A stretch of DNA of 64,000 bases from Vulcanimicrobiota bacterium (GTDB taxonomy: Bacteria; Vulcanimicrobiota; Vulcanimicrobiia; Vulcanimicrobiales; Vulcanimicrobiaceae): the NCBI GenBank assembly GCA_027306785.1, contig DAHUZB010000028.1, forward strand, positions 62,001-126,000, in the 5' to 3' direction. Positions 35,442 through 44,581 of the stretch are shown piece by piece (the stretch's first letter is position 1; the number at the start of each line of letters is the position of its first letter). Both the position numbers and the translations under genes were made by a program. Under the pieces are notes generated by a model. The model was not told the DNA's origin. It saw only the letters and a list, made by a program, of their open reading frames with translations, and searched no databases.

Positions 35442-35494
35442 CGGCGTCACGCGAGATGGGTTCGAACGGCGCGCGGAAAACACCGCCTGCAGCG

Positions 35495-36190
35495 ATGGCA
35501 AAGATTCCGTTTCCGACCCGCCGGGTGACCCGCGCGCGTGCGCTCGAAGAGCTTTCGATCCTCGAGCGCACCTATCCGCACGCGGTGACCGCGCTCGACT
35601 ACCGCAACCCCTACGAACTGCTGATCGCGGTGATCCTTTCGGCGCAGTGTACCGACGCGCGCGTGAATCTCACCACGCCTGCGCTCTTCGCGAAGTATCC
35701 GACGCCGCATGCGCTCGCCCGCGCGAAGCAGCACGACGTCGAGGCGATCGTCAAATCGTGCGGGTTCTATCGGATGAAAGCGAAGAACATCATCAGCGCC
35801 GCGCGCGATCTGGACGAAAGGCACGACGGCGTGGTGCCGCGCGAGCGCGAAGCGCTCGAGGCGCTTGCCGGCGTCGGGCGCAAGACCGCCAACGTGGTGA
35901 TGTCGGTCGCGTTCGAGGAGGCGGCGTTCGCCGTGGATACGCACGTCTTCCGTGTCGCGCATCGCTTGGGCCTGACGCTCGGTACCACGCCGCGACGCGT
36001 GGAAGAAGATGTCACCAAGCTCGTTCCCGAAGCCAAGTGGCGCTTCGCGCATCATTGGCTGATCCTCCACGGGCGCGCTCTCTGCAAGGCGCCGACCCCG
36101 CTCTGTTCGCGGTGTCCCGTCGCGGAGATCTGTCCGACGCCGCCGATCATCGCCAAAATGAATCGTGCCCGCGCTTCGGGCAAGCGCTGA
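35495..36190 (+). CDS. nth: Endonuclease III
   Basis: The 231-residue DNA glycosylase/AP lyase removes oxidised pyrimidines. It has the helix-hairpin-helix 'LAGVGRKTANVV' with the nucleophile Lys130, catalytic Asp148 in 'FAVDTHVFRVAHRLGLTLG', and a 4Fe-4S cluster of four Cys in C-X6-C-X2-C-X5-C ('LCKAPTPLCSRCPVAEIC'). The start 'MAKIPFPTRR' at 35495 gives normal length. It is divergent from the ATP-grasp operon (53 bp between starts) and convergent with the next gene, with only three bases between the stops. Confidence 0.96.
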   Translation: MAKIPFPTRRVTRARALEELSILERTYPHAVTALDYRNPYELLIAVILSAQCTDARVNLTTPALFAKYPTPHALARAKQHDVEAIVKSCGFYRMKAKNIISAARDLDERHDGVVPREREALEALAGVGRKTANVVMSVAFEEAAFAVDTHVFRVAHRLGLTLGTTPRRVEEDVTKLVPEAKWRFAHHWLILHGRALCKAPTPLCSRCPVAEICPTPPIIAKMNRARASGKR

Positions 36191-36193
36191 TCG

Positions 36194-36712
36194 CTAGAGC
36201 GCGAGCGGGCCCGAGCCGTCGAGGTGCGGGGGGCGCGGCAGTTCCGCATCGTGCGCGATCGCTTTCAACAGCGACGACGCGGTCAGCGCCTCTCCGTATG
36301 CCGCATCGGTTGAGATCTTCGAGATATTGAAGAGGGCCGGTACCGGGCTCGAGAGATCGAACTGGTAGTCGCCGTCGAGTCCGAGCCCGTGCACGCGAAC
36401 GAGCTGGTGCACCTCGTCGAGATCCAGGCTCACGCGTTTCTCGCCGAAGCGCACGCGCAGACGTAACGGCCGCTCCAGGCGCACGACCTTGGCGCCGTTC
36501 GGGCCGAGGATCGCGTTCAAACGTTTCGCGCCCGCCTGCAGGTGCTCGTAGAAGAGCCGCAGCGATTCTTCGGCGTCCTCCGGAGCGCGCGGGGCATTCT
36601 CGGCCGCGGCGTCGTCGATCGCGCGCGCGAGTTCGCGTCGAGCGCGAATGCGGCTCGCGGCTTCGACGATCGGATTTTGGGCCGTGAATTCCGGCTTCAT
36701 CGGGTCTGCCAT
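36194..36712 (-). CDS. Hypothetical protein, 172 residues
   Basis: I do not recognise a family. The N-terminal half is helical and charged ('ASRIRARRELARAIDDAAAE', 'LRLFYEHLQAGAKRLNAILG'). A beta-rich middle follows ('AKVVRLERPLRLRVRFGEKR', 'VSLDLDEVHQLVRVHGLG'), and the end is 'LPRPPHLDGSGPLAL'. It has no signal peptide or membrane helix, so it should be cytoplasmic. Base composition is like its neighbours. It is convergent with nth and lies just downstream of the lysine-rich protein gene, behind a terminator at 36728-36762. Confidence 0.75.
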   Translation of the reverse strand: MADPMKPEFTAQNPIVEAASRIRARRELARAIDDAAAENAPRAPEDAEESLRLFYEHLQAGAKRLNAILGPNGAKVVRLERPLRLRVRFGEKRVSLDLDEVHQLVRVHGLGLDGDYQFDLSSPVPALFNISKISTDAAYGEALTASSLLKAIAHDAELPRPPHLDGSGPLAL

Positions 36713-36727
36713 GCTCGCACCAGCATA

Positions 36728-36762
36728 GCAAAAAAATTCGGCGCAGCCTTGCGACTGCGCCG
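36728..36762 (-). terminator. Terminator of the lysine-rich protein gene
   Basis: CGGCGCAG (36739-36746) pairs with CTGCGCCG (36755-36762). On the minus strand the stem is followed by AA and a run of seven T (complement of 36730-36736). Confidence 0.85.
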
Positions 36763-36792
36763 ATAGGTAACGAGAGAAGGATAAAAACGAGG

Positions 36793-37194
36793 TTACGGCT
36801 TCTTGGTCGCCTTCGGGGCCGGCTTCTTGGTCGACTTCATCGACGTAGCCGCCTTCTTGGTCGTCTTCATCGACTTCGTCGCCTTGGTCGACTTCTTAGC
36901 GGCCTTGGCCGTTTTGGTCGCCTTCTTGGCAGCCTTCTTGTCGGCCGTCTTCTGGAGGACCGGCTTCTTGGTCGCCTTCGGCGCGGGCTTGGTCGACTTC
37001 ATCGACTTGGCCGCCTTCTTGGTCGACTTCATCGACTTCATCGACGTAGCCGTCTTCTTGGTGGCCTTGGCCGACTTCATCGTGGCCTTGGTCGCCGTCT
37101 TCGCGGCCGGAGCCGTCTTCGCGGTACCGGCAGCCATGGCCGGAGCGGCCATCAGGAATGCCGCCGCGAGAAGCGTTGCGAGCGTCTTTTTCAT
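36793..37194 (-). CDS. Secreted lysine/alanine/threonine-rich repeat protein
   Basis: The 133-residue protein has a clean signal peptide ('MKKTLATLLAAAFLMAAPAM' then A-A-G). The remaining ~110 residues are nearly all Lys, Ala, Thr, Ser, Met and Pro, in loose repeats such as 'KSMKSTKKA', 'KATKKP' and 'KKAAKKATK'. It has no Cys, Trp or Tyr and very few acidic residues. It resembles histone H1-like tails but is exported, so it may bind acidic polymers such as extracellular DNA, teichoic-like or polyphosphate material. The ribosome site AAGGAGGT with a 7-nt spacer is the strongest in the window, hinting at high expression. It ends in a strong terminator. Confidence 0.8.
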   Translation of the reverse strand: MKKTLATLLAAAFLMAAPAMAAGTAKTAPAAKTATKATMKSAKATKKTATSMKSMKSTKKAAKSMKSTKPAPKATKKPVLQKTADKKAAKKATKTAKAAKKSTKATKSMKTTKKAATSMKSTKKPAPKATKKP

Positions 37195-37297
37195 GTAGTA
37201 CACCTCCTTCTGTAGCAAAATCTCCCGCGCGAGGGTGCGCGCGGCCGCAGCTACGTTCCCATGAACGCAGCGCTGGGCCTTAAAGTTCGCATAAGGA

Positions 37298-37323
37298 ATG
37301 GCCCTCCCTTGCGGGAGGGCCAT
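37298..37323 (-). terminator. Hairpin after the acyl-CoA dehydrogenase gene
   Basis: ATGGCCCTCCC (37298-37308) and GGGAGGGCCAT (37313-37323) form a perfect 11-bp stem with a TTGC loop. Only a short T stretch follows, so termination strength is uncertain. It lies 30 bp past the stop of the gene at 37353. Confidence 0.6.
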
Positions 37324-37352
37324 GATTGCGTTAAGACCGGGAGGGACCGGAG

Positions 37353-38519
37353 CTATTTGCCCTTGCCGACCATCGCGCGGGAGATCACGAGGCGTTGGAT
37401 CTGCTGGGTGCCTTCGTAGATCTGGGTGATCTTGGCGTCGCGCATCATGCGCTCGACCGGGTATTCCGCCGAGTAGCCGAAGCCGCCGAGCACTTGGACG
37501 GCGTCGGTCGAGACCGACATCGCCACGTCGCCGCATTTGAGCTTCGCCATCGAGGCCCAGAGCGAGACGTCGGGCGCGCTCTCGTCGCACTTGCGTGCCG
37601 ATTCGTAGAGCAGCAGACGCGCCGCTTCGACTTCGGTCTTCATGTCGGCGAGCATGAACCCGACGCCCTGATGCTGTCCGATCGGCTTGCCGAACGCGAT
37701 GCGATCCTTGGCGTACTGGGTCGCGTAGTCGAGCGCGCCCGCCGCGATACCGAGCGCCTGCGCGGCGATACCCGGACGCGACTTATCGAGCACCTTCATC
37801 GCGATCTTGAAGCCTTCGCCCTCTTCGCCGAGACGATTGGCGGCGGGAACGACGCAGTTGTCGAAAATCAGTTCGACGGTGGGCGATCCCTTGATGCCCA
37901 TCTTCTTTTCTTTCTTGCCGACGGTAAAACCGGGCGTGCCCTTCTCGACGACGAACGCGCTGACGCCGCGCGAGCCCGCGGCCGGATCGGTGACGGCGAA
38001 GACGCAGACGACGTCGGCGACGCTGCCGTTCGTGATCCAAATCTTCTGGCCGCTCAGCACGTAGTCGTCGCCTTTACGTTCGGCGCGCGTCTTCATCGAG
38101 CCGAGCGCGTCGGAGCCGCTCGAAACTTCGGTCAGCGCGTACGCGGCGATCTTCTTGCCCGATGCGATGTCGGGCAGAAAGCGTTTCTTCTGCTCTTCGC
38201 TGCCGCCGATGAGGATCGGCAGCATGCCGAGCTCCTGCACCGCGACGATGAGCGAGCTCGACGCGCACGCCTTCGCGATCTCTTCGACGACCTTGACGTA
38301 GGTCAGGAAGGTGCCGCCGAGGCCGCCGTATTCCACCGGAATCGGAATGCCCATCAGGTCGTTCTGCGCGAAGAGCTCTTTGATGTCGTACGGGAACTCG
38401 CCGGACTCGTCGATCTCGGCGGCGCGCGGTGCGACTTTTTCCGCAACTAACTCGCGCACCATCTGGAGGATCATGGCCTCTTCATCGGATTCGTGCGCGC
38501 GCGGCGGTGCGATACTCAT
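37353..38519 (-). CDS. Acyl-CoA dehydrogenase
   Basis: The 388-residue flavoenzyme introduces the alpha-beta double bond of acyl-CoA. FAD/substrate motifs are 'AAYALTEVSSGSDALGSMKT' and 'WITNGSVADV'. 'SRPGIAAQALGIAAGALDYA' and 'VQVLGGFGYSAEYPVERMMR' mark the C-terminal helical domain. The catalytic base is Glu369 in 'IYEGTQQIQRLVISR', the short-chain/butyryl-type position. AGGTGAT lies about seven bases before the ATG. It is divergent from the CoA-transferase genes with 95 bp between them. Together they suit breakdown of short acyl or 3-oxoacid compounds. Confidence 0.93.
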   Translation of the reverse strand: MSIAPPRAHESDEEAMILQMVRELVAEKVAPRAAEIDESGEFPYDIKELFAQNDLMGIPIPVEYGGLGGTFLTYVKVVEEIAKACASSSLIVAVQELGMLPILIGGSEEQKKRFLPDIASGKKIAAYALTEVSSGSDALGSMKTRAERKGDDYVLSGQKIWITNGSVADVVCVFAVTDPAAGSRGVSAFVVEKGTPGFTVGKKEKKMGIKGSPTVELIFDNCVVPAANRLGEEGEGFKIAMKVLDKSRPGIAAQALGIAAGALDYATQYAKDRIAFGKPIGQHQGVGFMLADMKTEVEAARLLLYESARKCDESAPDVSLWASMAKLKCGDVAMSVSTDAVQVLGGFGYSAEYPVERMMRDAKITQIYEGTQQIQRLVISRAMVGKGK

Positions 38520-38614
38520 AGATCAAATCACCTGTGGTCGTTGGAGAAATTCGGGACGTTTCATCTTCCACGCGAGAGGGAGCCGTTCCGTCCGTCGGCG
38601 CATAGAGAATAGCG

Positions 38615-39379
38615 ATGAACAAGGTGTTTTCGACGTGCGCCGAGGCCGTCGCCGACATTCCGAGCGGTGCATCCCTCGCGGTCGGCGGATTCGGTCTCAA
38701 CGGCATCCCGCACAACCTGATCCAAGCGCTGCTCGATCAGGGCGCGACCGATCTCGTGACCGTCTCGAACAACTGCGGCGTGGACGGCTGGGGGCTGGGC
38801 GTGCTGCTCGATCACAAGCGCATCCGCCGCACCACGGGCTCGTACGTGGGTGAGAACAAAGAATTCGAACGTCAGTACCTGAGCGGCGAGCTCGAGGTCG
38901 AGCTCGTTCCGCAGGGCACCCTTGCCGAGCGTTTGCGCGCGGGCGGCTGCGGCATTCCGGCCTTCTACACGCCGGCGGGGGTCGGGACGCTCGTGGCCGA
39001 CGGCGGCCTGCCGTGGAAGCACCGCGTCGACGGCAGCGTCGCGCTCGCGTCGCCGAAGAAGGAGACGCGTACGTTCGGCGGCCGCGACTACGTGCTCGAA
39101 GAGGGGATCGTGTGCGACTATGCGCTCGTGCGCGCCTCGGTCGGCGACACCGCGGGAAATTTGATCTTCCACAAGGCGACGCGCAACTTCAATCCGCTCT
39201 GTGCGATGGCGGGCAAGATCACGATCGCCGAAGTCGAGGAGTTGGTCGAACCCGGCACGATCGATCCCGAAACGGTGCATCTGCCGGGCATCTTCGTGCA
39301 GCGTATCGTGCACGTCGGTCCCGAAGGCAAGCGCATCGAACGCGTCACCACGCGCCCCACGACACGTTCCGGATCCTAA
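38615..39379 (+). CDS. scoA: 3-oxoacid CoA-transferase subunit A
   Basis: The 254-residue protein has the subunit A pattern: '[20 protein letters not shown]', '[20 protein letters not shown]', '[20 protein letters not shown]' and '[13 protein letters not shown]'. With subunit B it moves CoA between succinyl-CoA and a 3-oxoacid such as acetoacetate. SD-like AGAGAA precedes the ATG. Subunit B begins 16 nt after its stop. Succinyl-CoA:acetoacetate specificity is likely but could also be 3-oxoadipate. Confidence 0.92.
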   Translation: MNKVFSTCAEAVADIPSGASLAVGGFGLNGIPHNLIQALLDQGATDLVTVSNNCGVDGWGLGVLLDHKRIRRTTGSYVGENKEFERQYLSGELEVELVPQGTLAERLRAGGCGIPAFYTPAGVGTLVADGGLPWKHRVDGSVALASPKKETRTFGGRDYVLEEGIVCDYALVRASVGDTAGNLIFHKATRNFNPLCAMAGKITIAEVEELVEPGTIDPETVHLPGIFVQRIVHVGPEGKRIERVTTRPTTRSGS

Positions 39380-39395
39380 AGGCAGGTACACAGCA

Positions 39396-40067
39396 GTGGC
39401 TCTCACTCGAACGCAGCTCGCCGCGCGCGTTGCACAGGAACTTCGCGACGGGCAATACGTGAATCTCGGCATCGGTCTGCCGACGCTGATTCCGAACTAC
39501 GTTCCCGCGAACGTCACCGTCACGCTGCAGAGCGAGAACGGCATCCTCGGCATGGGGCCGTATCCGTACGCGGGTGAAGAAGACGCCGACCTCATCAACG
39601 CGGGCAAAGAGACGGTGACCGTGCTTCCGGGCGCGTCGTTCTTCGACTCCTCGCTCTCGTTCGGGATGATTCGCGGCGGTCACATCGATCTCGCCGTGCT
39701 CGGCGCGATGCAGGTCTCCGAACGCGGCGATCTCGCCAACTGGATGATCCCCGGCAAGATGGTCAAAGGCATGGGCGGCGCGATGGATCTCGTGCACGGC
39801 GCAAAGCGCGTCATCGTGATGATGGAGCACGTCGCCAAGGGTAACGAGCACAAGATCGTGCGTGCCTGCACGCTGCCGCTCACGGGTCGCGCGGTGGTGC
39901 AGCGCATCATCACCGATCTCGCGACGATCGACGTCACGCCCGACGGTATGGTGCTGCGCGAAGTCGCGCCCGGCGTGAGCGCGGACGACGTACAGGCCGC
40001 GACGGGGCCGACGCTGCTGATGCCGCAGCCGCCGTCGGAGATGCGTATTCCGAGCGGCGTGGCCTAG
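39396..40067 (+). CDS. scoB: 3-oxoacid CoA-transferase subunit B
   Basis: The protein has 223 residues from a GTG at 39396. The catalytic Glu47 forms the thioester intermediate in '[13 protein letters not shown]'. Before it is '[16 protein letters not shown]'. '[20 protein letters not shown]' and '[20 protein letters not shown]' complete the fold. The AAGG-like SD lies about 11 nt before the start. The stop TAG shares the palindrome CTAG with the stop of the convergent LuxR-type gene, so the two genes overlap by 4 nt. Confidence 0.93.
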   Translation: MALTRTQLAARVAQELRDGQYVNLGIGLPTLIPNYVPANVTVTLQSENGILGMGPYPYAGEEDADLINAGKETVTVLPGASFFDSSLSFGMIRGGHIDLAVLGAMQVSERGDLANWMIPGKMVKGMGGAMDLVHGAKRVIVMMEHVAKGNEHKIVRACTLPLTGRAVVQRIITDLATIDVTPDGMVLREVAPGVSADDVQAATGPTLLMPQPPSEMRIPSGVA

Positions 40068-40585
40068 TCGCCGTCGTAGCGCAGCACGCGCGCGCTCAGT
40101 TCCGCGCGGTTGCGCGATCCGGTTTTTTTGAGCAGGCTCTTCACGTAGTAGCCCGCGGTGGTCTCCGCGAGCGTGAGGAGTTCGGCGATCTCGGCGGTCG
40201 TGTGCCCGCGCAGCAGCAGCGCGAGCACCTCGCGCTCGCGATGGGTTAGGCGGAACTCCGCCACGGCGTAGTCGAGGTGCTCGCGGCGGCGCTGTTCGGC
40301 CAGATGGACGACCGCGAAACCGTCACGCACGCCTTCGAGAAGGGCGATCCGGGCGAACGCGGGGCCGAGATCGACCGGCCCGTCATCGGCGCCGTCGACG
40401 AGCCGGCGCCGCACGATCTCTTCGAGCGGTCGCGGCAGGTGGTCCGTGTCGGCCTGCGGGCCGTAGGTGAGTTCGAGGAGTTCGATCGCCCCCGGTTCGT
40501 AGAAGAGGACGGAGAGATCCGGCCGCACGACGATAGCGTGCTGCCGCGTGCGGCGCTGCGCGATTGGCTCTTCACAAGGTCTCAT
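40064..40585 (-). CDS. LuxR-type helix-turn-helix regulator
   Basis: From the ATG at 40585 (GAGG upstream) the product has 173 residues. The C-terminal HTH is clear: '[20 protein letters not shown]' followed by '[20 protein letters not shown]' and '[18 protein letters not shown]'. The N-terminal 100 residues ('[20 protein letters not shown]') look like a PAS-like or small sensor domain, so this is not a classic receiver-type response regulator: no phospho-acceptor pattern is seen. A TAAAAT box on the minus strand at 40668-40673 could be its -10. It may regulate the convergent CoA-transferase operon. Confidence 0.88.
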   Translation of the reverse strand: MRPCEEPIAQRRTRQHAIVVRPDLSVLFYEPGAIELLELTYGPQADTDHLPRPLEEIVRRRLVDGADDGPVDLGPAFARIALLEGVRDGFAVVHLAEQRRREHLDYAVAEFRLTHREREVLALLLRGHTTAEIAELLTLAETTAGYYVKSLLKKTGSRNRAELSARVLRYDGD

Positions 40586-40722
40586 CTCCACCTCGACGTG
40601 TCAGAAACCCAGCCCGCTTCCTTCGTCGTTCGAGACGAGCGTCGCCGCGCCTTGGGTCTTTGTGCCTATTTTACGGCCTTGTTTGTAAAGAAAGAAGAAA
40701 AAGCTGTTCGGGTTGCGAGGCG

Positions 40723-42534
40723 TCAGGCGGTGACGGTGCGGTCGCGGAACTGGCTGCGGTAGAGCGCGGCGTAGGCGCCGTTGCGCTCGATCAGTTCGGC
40801 ATGCGTGCCGCGCTCCACGATCCGGCCGTGCTCCATCACGAAGATGACATCGGCATTGACGACGGTCGAGAGCCGATGTGCGATGACCAGGCTCGTGCGT
40901 CCGCGCATCACCCGGTCGAGCGCCTCCTGAATCGCGGCCTCGTTATGCGAGTCGAGCGCGCTCGTCGCTTCGTCGAGGATGAGGATGCGGGGATTCTTGA
41001 GCAGCACCCGCGCGATCGCCAGGCGCTGGCGCTCGCCGCCCGAGAGCTTGTGGCCGCGCTCGCCGACGATGGTCTCGTAGCCGTCGGGCAGCGAGGCGAT
41101 GAAGGCGTGGATGTTCGCGGCCGTCGCGGCGGCGACGAGCTCCGAATCACTCGCGTCGGGCTTGGCGTAGCGCAGATTCGCGGCGATCGTGTCGTGGAAG
41201 AGATAGGTCTCCTGCGTGACGATGCCGATGTCGCGCCGCAGCGATTCGAGCGTGACCGTGCGAACGTCGTGCCCGTCGATCAGCACCGCTCCGGCGCTTG
41301 CATCGTAGAATCGCGGTACGAGTTGCGTGACGGTCGATTTGCCCGCGCCCGAGGCACCGACGAAGGCCGCGATCTGTCCCGGTTCGATGTGAAACGAAAG
41401 GTCGGCGAGCACGGTGCGCTCTTCGGAGTAGCCGAAGGTGACGCGATCGAAGCGCACGTCGCCGCGCAGTTCGTTCAGCACGATCGCGTTCGGCGGTTCG
41501 TATTGCTCGGTCGCCATGTCGAGATATTCGAAGATACGTTCGAAGACCGCGAGCGCGCTCACGATCTGCACTTGAATGCCGACGAGCGCCGCCGCCGGGC
41601 CGTAGAGGCGTCCTTGGATGTAGCCGATGAACGCGACGATCACGCCGACGTCGAGCATTCCCCGTACGGCGAGCCAGCCGCCGCCGAGCCACACGATCGC
41701 CGGGCCGACGATCACCATCGCACCGACCGAGGCGAGAAACCAGCGGCCTACCATCGCGAGCCGGATCTCGAGGCCCATCAGCTTCGTGCCGACATCGTAA
41801 AAGCGCGTCCGTTCGAAGGCCTCGCGCGCGAACGATTTGATCAGCGTGATGCCGGAGATCGAGAGCGTCTCCTGGGTGATCGATTCGATGGTGTCGCGCT
41901 GCTCGCGGGTGCGCTTGCGGATGTCGTACATCCGGCGCCCCACCGGGCCGAGCGGGAGCACCATGAAGGGCACGACCACGAGCGAGATCAGCGCGAGCCG
42001 CCAATTCCACACGAACATCGCGATCAGCGTCGTCACGATCATCACGATGTTGGTGACGATCGTCGTCAGCGTGCCGGTAACGACGCCGTCGATATTGTCG
42101 ACGTCGTTCGAGACGCGGTTCATGATCTCGCCGGTCTTGGTTCCGGTGAAGAACGAAAGCGGCATGCGATGCAGATGCCCGACCAGGCTCGTGCGTATAT
42201 CGCGCATGATGCCTTCACCGACGACCGAGTTCAGGTAGCCTTGAACCACACCGAAGGCCATCGAGAGCACCGCGGTGCCGAGAATGACGGCGACGTCGAC
42301 TAGGATCTCATGAAAGCTGTGATGCGGGATCGCGACATCGATGATGCGCGCCGTCATGATGCCGGGGATCAATCCGAGCAGTGCGGCGATCACGATGCAC
42401 GCGAGGACGAGCGCCTGCTGACGCCCGTAGGGCGCAAAGAGCCCGCCGATGCGGCGCCACTCGACGCGTTTGCGAACTTGCGGCTTGTCGGGTCGATACA
42501 TGCTCGACCACATCAGCCCGTGACCGGACATCAT
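40723..42534 (-). CDS. MsbA-like ABC exporter (fused permease and ATPase)
   Basis: The protein has 603 residues from the ATG at 42534 (AGGAAG nine bases upstream). A six-helix exporter domain comes first, beginning 'LVLACIVIAALLGLIPGIMT' and including the coupling motif 'TKTGEIMNRVSNDVDNIDG'. The ATPase has Walker A 'GASGAGKST', Q-loop 'IGIVTQETYLFHDTIAANL', signature 'LSGGERQRLAIARVLL', Walker B 'ILILDEATSALDS' and switch 'IAHRLSTV'. It works as a homodimer, likely moving lipid or hydrophobic drugs. The gene stands alone. A T-rich stretch follows its stop. Confidence 0.92.
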   Translation of the reverse strand: MMSGHGLMWSSMYRPDKPQVRKRVEWRRIGGLFAPYGRQQALVLACIVIAALLGLIPGIMTARIIDVAIPHHSFHEILVDVAVILGTAVLSMAFGVVQGYLNSVVGEGIMRDIRTSLVGHLHRMPLSFFTGTKTGEIMNRVSNDVDNIDGVVTGTLTTIVTNIVMIVTTLIAMFVWNWRLALISLVVVPFMVLPLGPVGRRMYDIRKRTREQRDTIESITQETLSISGITLIKSFAREAFERTRFYDVGTKLMGLEIRLAMVGRWFLASVGAMVIVGPAIVWLGGGWLAVRGMLDVGVIVAFIGYIQGRLYGPAAALVGIQVQIVSALAVFERIFEYLDMATEQYEPPNAIVLNELRGDVRFDRVTFGYSEERTVLADLSFHIEPGQIAAFVGASGAGKSTVTQLVPRFYDASAGAVLIDGHDVRTVTLESLRRDIGIVTQETYLFHDTIAANLRYAKPDASDSELVAAATAANIHAFIASLPDGYETIVGERGHKLSGGERQRLAIARVLLKNPRILILDEATSALDSHNEAAIQEALDRVMRGRTSLVIAHRLSTVVNADVIFVMEHGRIVERGTHAELIERNGAYAALYRSQFRDRTVTA

Positions 42535-42651
42535 GCGTGTATACTTCCTGCCTTCTTCAGGCTGACAACCGCGTCTCGTCGGGGCTTCGTTGCACCCGGC
42601 GTCCACAAGGCGGAAACGCGCGCGTCACGAAGGGAGGCTACCCTCACGATC

Positions 42652-42900
42652 ATGCAGCAGCCTTCAATGCAGGACATTCTCGACGCGATGCTCGGCTTCC
42701 GCGAAGCCGTCGAGCGGCAATTCGTGCGCGTGGACGAGCGCTTCGATCGGGTGGATCTGCGGCTCGAGCGCGTCGAGACGCGGCTCGATCTGGTCGAGAC
42801 GCGGCTGGATCGCGTCGAGCGTCGCCTCACGGGGCTCGACGACGGCGTTGCTCGGATCGACGCGCGATTGTCGATGCTCGAGCGCCGTCGCCGCCGCTAA
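42652..42900 (+). CDS. Short heptad-repeat coiled-coil protein
   Basis: The 82-residue protein is a nearly continuous coiled coil. After '[20 protein letters not shown]' come perfect heptads of the type '[13 protein letters not shown]', repeated at the DNA level, and it ends in five Arg ('MLERRRRR'). There is no membrane segment. It may oligomerise or bind nucleic acid through its tail; no function can be assigned. The ATG at 42652 follows GGGAGG at a long distance. Its stop overlaps the convergent dnaJ stop by 4 nt. It is divergent from the MsbA-like exporter. Confidence 0.65.
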   Translation: MQQPSMQDILDAMLGFREAVERQFVRVDERFDRVDLRLERVETRLDLVETRLDRVERRLTGLDDGVARIDARLSMLERRRRR

Positions 42901-43916
42901 CCCTTTTTGCCGTTGCGCAGTGCGGCGAGTTCTTTGAAGAGCTTGCGCTCTTTGTCGCTGAGCGTCTGCGGAAGCTGACCGATCAAACGCACGTACTGAT
43001 CGCCCGCGCCGCCGCCTTTGACCTTCGGCATCCCCTTGCCGCTCAGGCGCAGCAGTCGATTGTTCTGAGTGCCTTCGGGAATCGTCATCGCCACCTGTCC
43101 GCCCATCGTCGGCACCTTCACCTCACCGCCGAGCACCAGATCGTAGACGCTCACCGGCAGATCGACGTAGAGATCGTCGCCCTTGCGTTTGTACGTGGCG
43201 TCGTCGACCAGCTTGACGATCAGGTACAGGTCGCCGTTCGGGCCGCCGTGCATGCCCGCGCCGCCCTGCCCCGCGAGCCGGATGCGCTGGGTGTCGCCGA
43301 TGCCTTTGGGGATCGAGACCTCGAACTTTTTCGCGACCAGCACGTGGCCGGTACCGCTGCACTGCGGACAGAGTCGTCCGGCATCGGTGCCGGTGCCGCG
43401 GCAGCGCGGACAGAGATCTTCGAGCTGCAGCGAGACCGCTTTCTTACCGCCGTCGTACACGTCGCGCAGCGAGAGCTCGATCGTCGTCTCCAGATCTTGT
43501 CCCCGCTGCGCGAAGCCCGGCTGCTGCGCGCTCTGGCGCCGTCCGATGCCGGAGAAGAACATGTCGAAGAAATCCGAGAAACCGGTCGGCCCGCCCGGCG
43601 CGGCTCCCGCGTTGCCGAAATCGAACGAGAAGTCACCCTCGCCGTAGCGCGTGCGGTACTGCCGCTGTTGTTCGGCTTGGCGAGCGGCGCGCTGCCAATC
43701 CGAGCCGAGCATATCGTACTTCTTGCGCTTCTCGGGATCGCCGAGCACCTCGTAGGCCTCCGAGAGCTCTTTGAACTTCTCTTCGGCCTCTTTGGGATTC
43801 TCGGGATTCGCATCGGGATGCCACTTGCGCGCGAGCTTCCGATAGGCGGACTTGATATCTTTCTCCGCCGCGCTCTTCGGGACGCCCAGAATCGCGTAGT
43901 AGTCTTTGTAGTTCAT
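42897..43916 (-). CDS. dnaJ: DnaJ-type co-chaperone with a single CXXCXGXG pair
   Basis: The 339-residue protein has a J domain (residues 1-70) with His33-Pro34-Asp35 in '[11 protein letters not shown]', a G/F-rich linker and C-terminal substrate domains. Only two zinc repeats are present, C169/C172 and C183/C186 ('[18 protein letters not shown]'), instead of the usual four. The end has no typical long dimer tail. It stimulates DnaK ATPase and delivers clients. The ATG at 43916 shares a base with the grpE stop (TGATG); GTG at 43919 is an alternative. It ends in a 4-nt overlap with the convergent coiled-coil gene. Confidence 0.93.
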   Translation of the reverse strand: MNYKDYYAILGVPKSAAEKDIKSAYRKLARKWHPDANPENPKEAEEKFKELSEAYEVLGDPEKRKKYDMLGSDWQRAARQAEQQRQYRTRYGEGDFSFDFGNAGAAPGGPTGFSDFFDMFFSGIGRRQSAQQPGFAQRGQDLETTIELSLRDVYDGGKKAVSLQLEDLCPRCRGTGTDAGRLCPQCSGTGHVLVAKKFEVSIPKGIGDTQRIRLAGQGGAGMHGGPNGDLYLIVKLVDDATYKRKGDDLYVDLPVSVYDLVLGGEVKVPTMGGQVAMTIPEGTQNNRLLRLSGKGMPKVKGGGAGDQYVRLIGQLPQTLSDKERKLFKELAALRNGKKG

Positions 43917-44437
43917 CACGCCTTCTTGGCGACGAGCACCTTCGCCGGGCGCAGCAACTGCTCGCCGATCGTGTAGCCCTTTTCGGCGACTTCGAGCACG
44001 ACATCGTCGTCGACGCCGTCGGGTGCGGGCATCGTGCCGATCGCCTCGGCGACGTGCGGATCGAAGGGTTTGTGCTTGACCTCGATCGCCTTCACGCCCT
44101 CGCTCGCGAGCACCGCTTCGAATCCGCGCAGCGTATTCTCGATGCCGCCGCGCAGTTTTTCACCGCCGGATTGATCGAACTGCAGCGCGCGTTCGAGATT
44201 GTCCATCACCGGAAGAAAGCGTTCGAGCAGTTTGCGGCGGTGATCGGTGACGATCGATACGATGTCACGCTCCATGCGCTTCTTGTAGTTCTCGAAGTCC
44301 GCCATCGCGAGCAGAAACTTTTGGTAGTTGTCGTCGGCTTTGGCGTTCGCGGCATCGAGTTGCGCGCGCAGGTCGTCGCCCGCCGTCTCGATCGTCGCTT
44401 CGCCGGCCTCGGTAATCAAATCGTTCTCGTTCATCAT
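43916..44437 (-). CDS. grpE: GrpE nucleotide exchange factor
   Basis: The 173-residue protein has the long N-terminal helix and the head domain of GrpE: '[19 protein letters not shown]', '[20 protein letters not shown]', '[20 protein letters not shown]' and the closing '[20 protein letters not shown]'. It opens the DnaK nucleotide site. ATGs at 44437 and 44434 both lack a strong SD. A palindromic repeat lies between dnaK and grpE, while dnaJ follows with a one-base overlap. Confidence 0.94.
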   Translation of the reverse strand: MMNENDLITEAGEATIETAGDDLRAQLDAANAKADDNYQKFLLAMADFENYKKRMERDIVSIVTDHRRKLLERFLPVMDNLERALQFDQSGGEKLRGGIENTLRGFEAVLASEGVKAIEVKHKPFDPHVAEAIGTMPAPDGVDDDVVLEVAEKGYTIGEQLLRPAKVLVAKKA

Positions 44438-44455
44438 CTCAATGTCGAAAGAGCG

Positions 44456-44576
44456 CCCTTCGACAGGCTCAGGGTAACACCGTCGTCCCCGCGTGCAACG
44501 GGCCGTGCCCGCGTGTCACGTGGTTGCGTGCGTCGCGCGGGCACGAGGTCGTGTCACCCTGAGCCGTGTCGAAGGG
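44456..44576. repeat. Palindromic repeat pair between dnaK and grpE
   Basis: The motif cccttcgacaggctcagggt starts at 44456, and an inverted copy gtgtcaccctgagccgtgtc fills 44551-44570, then gaaggg to 44576. Inside, CGTGCCCGCG (44504-44513) pairs with CGCGGGCACG (44536-44545). The element lies just after the dnaK stop. It belongs to the same family as 19885-20098. Confidence 0.85.
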
Positions 44577-44581
44577 GTGCG

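Noticed and set aside
40586-40722. T-rich stretch after the ABC exporter as a terminator
   Set aside because: No stem precedes the T-rich run. At most it contains a -10-like TAAAAT for the LuxR-type gene.
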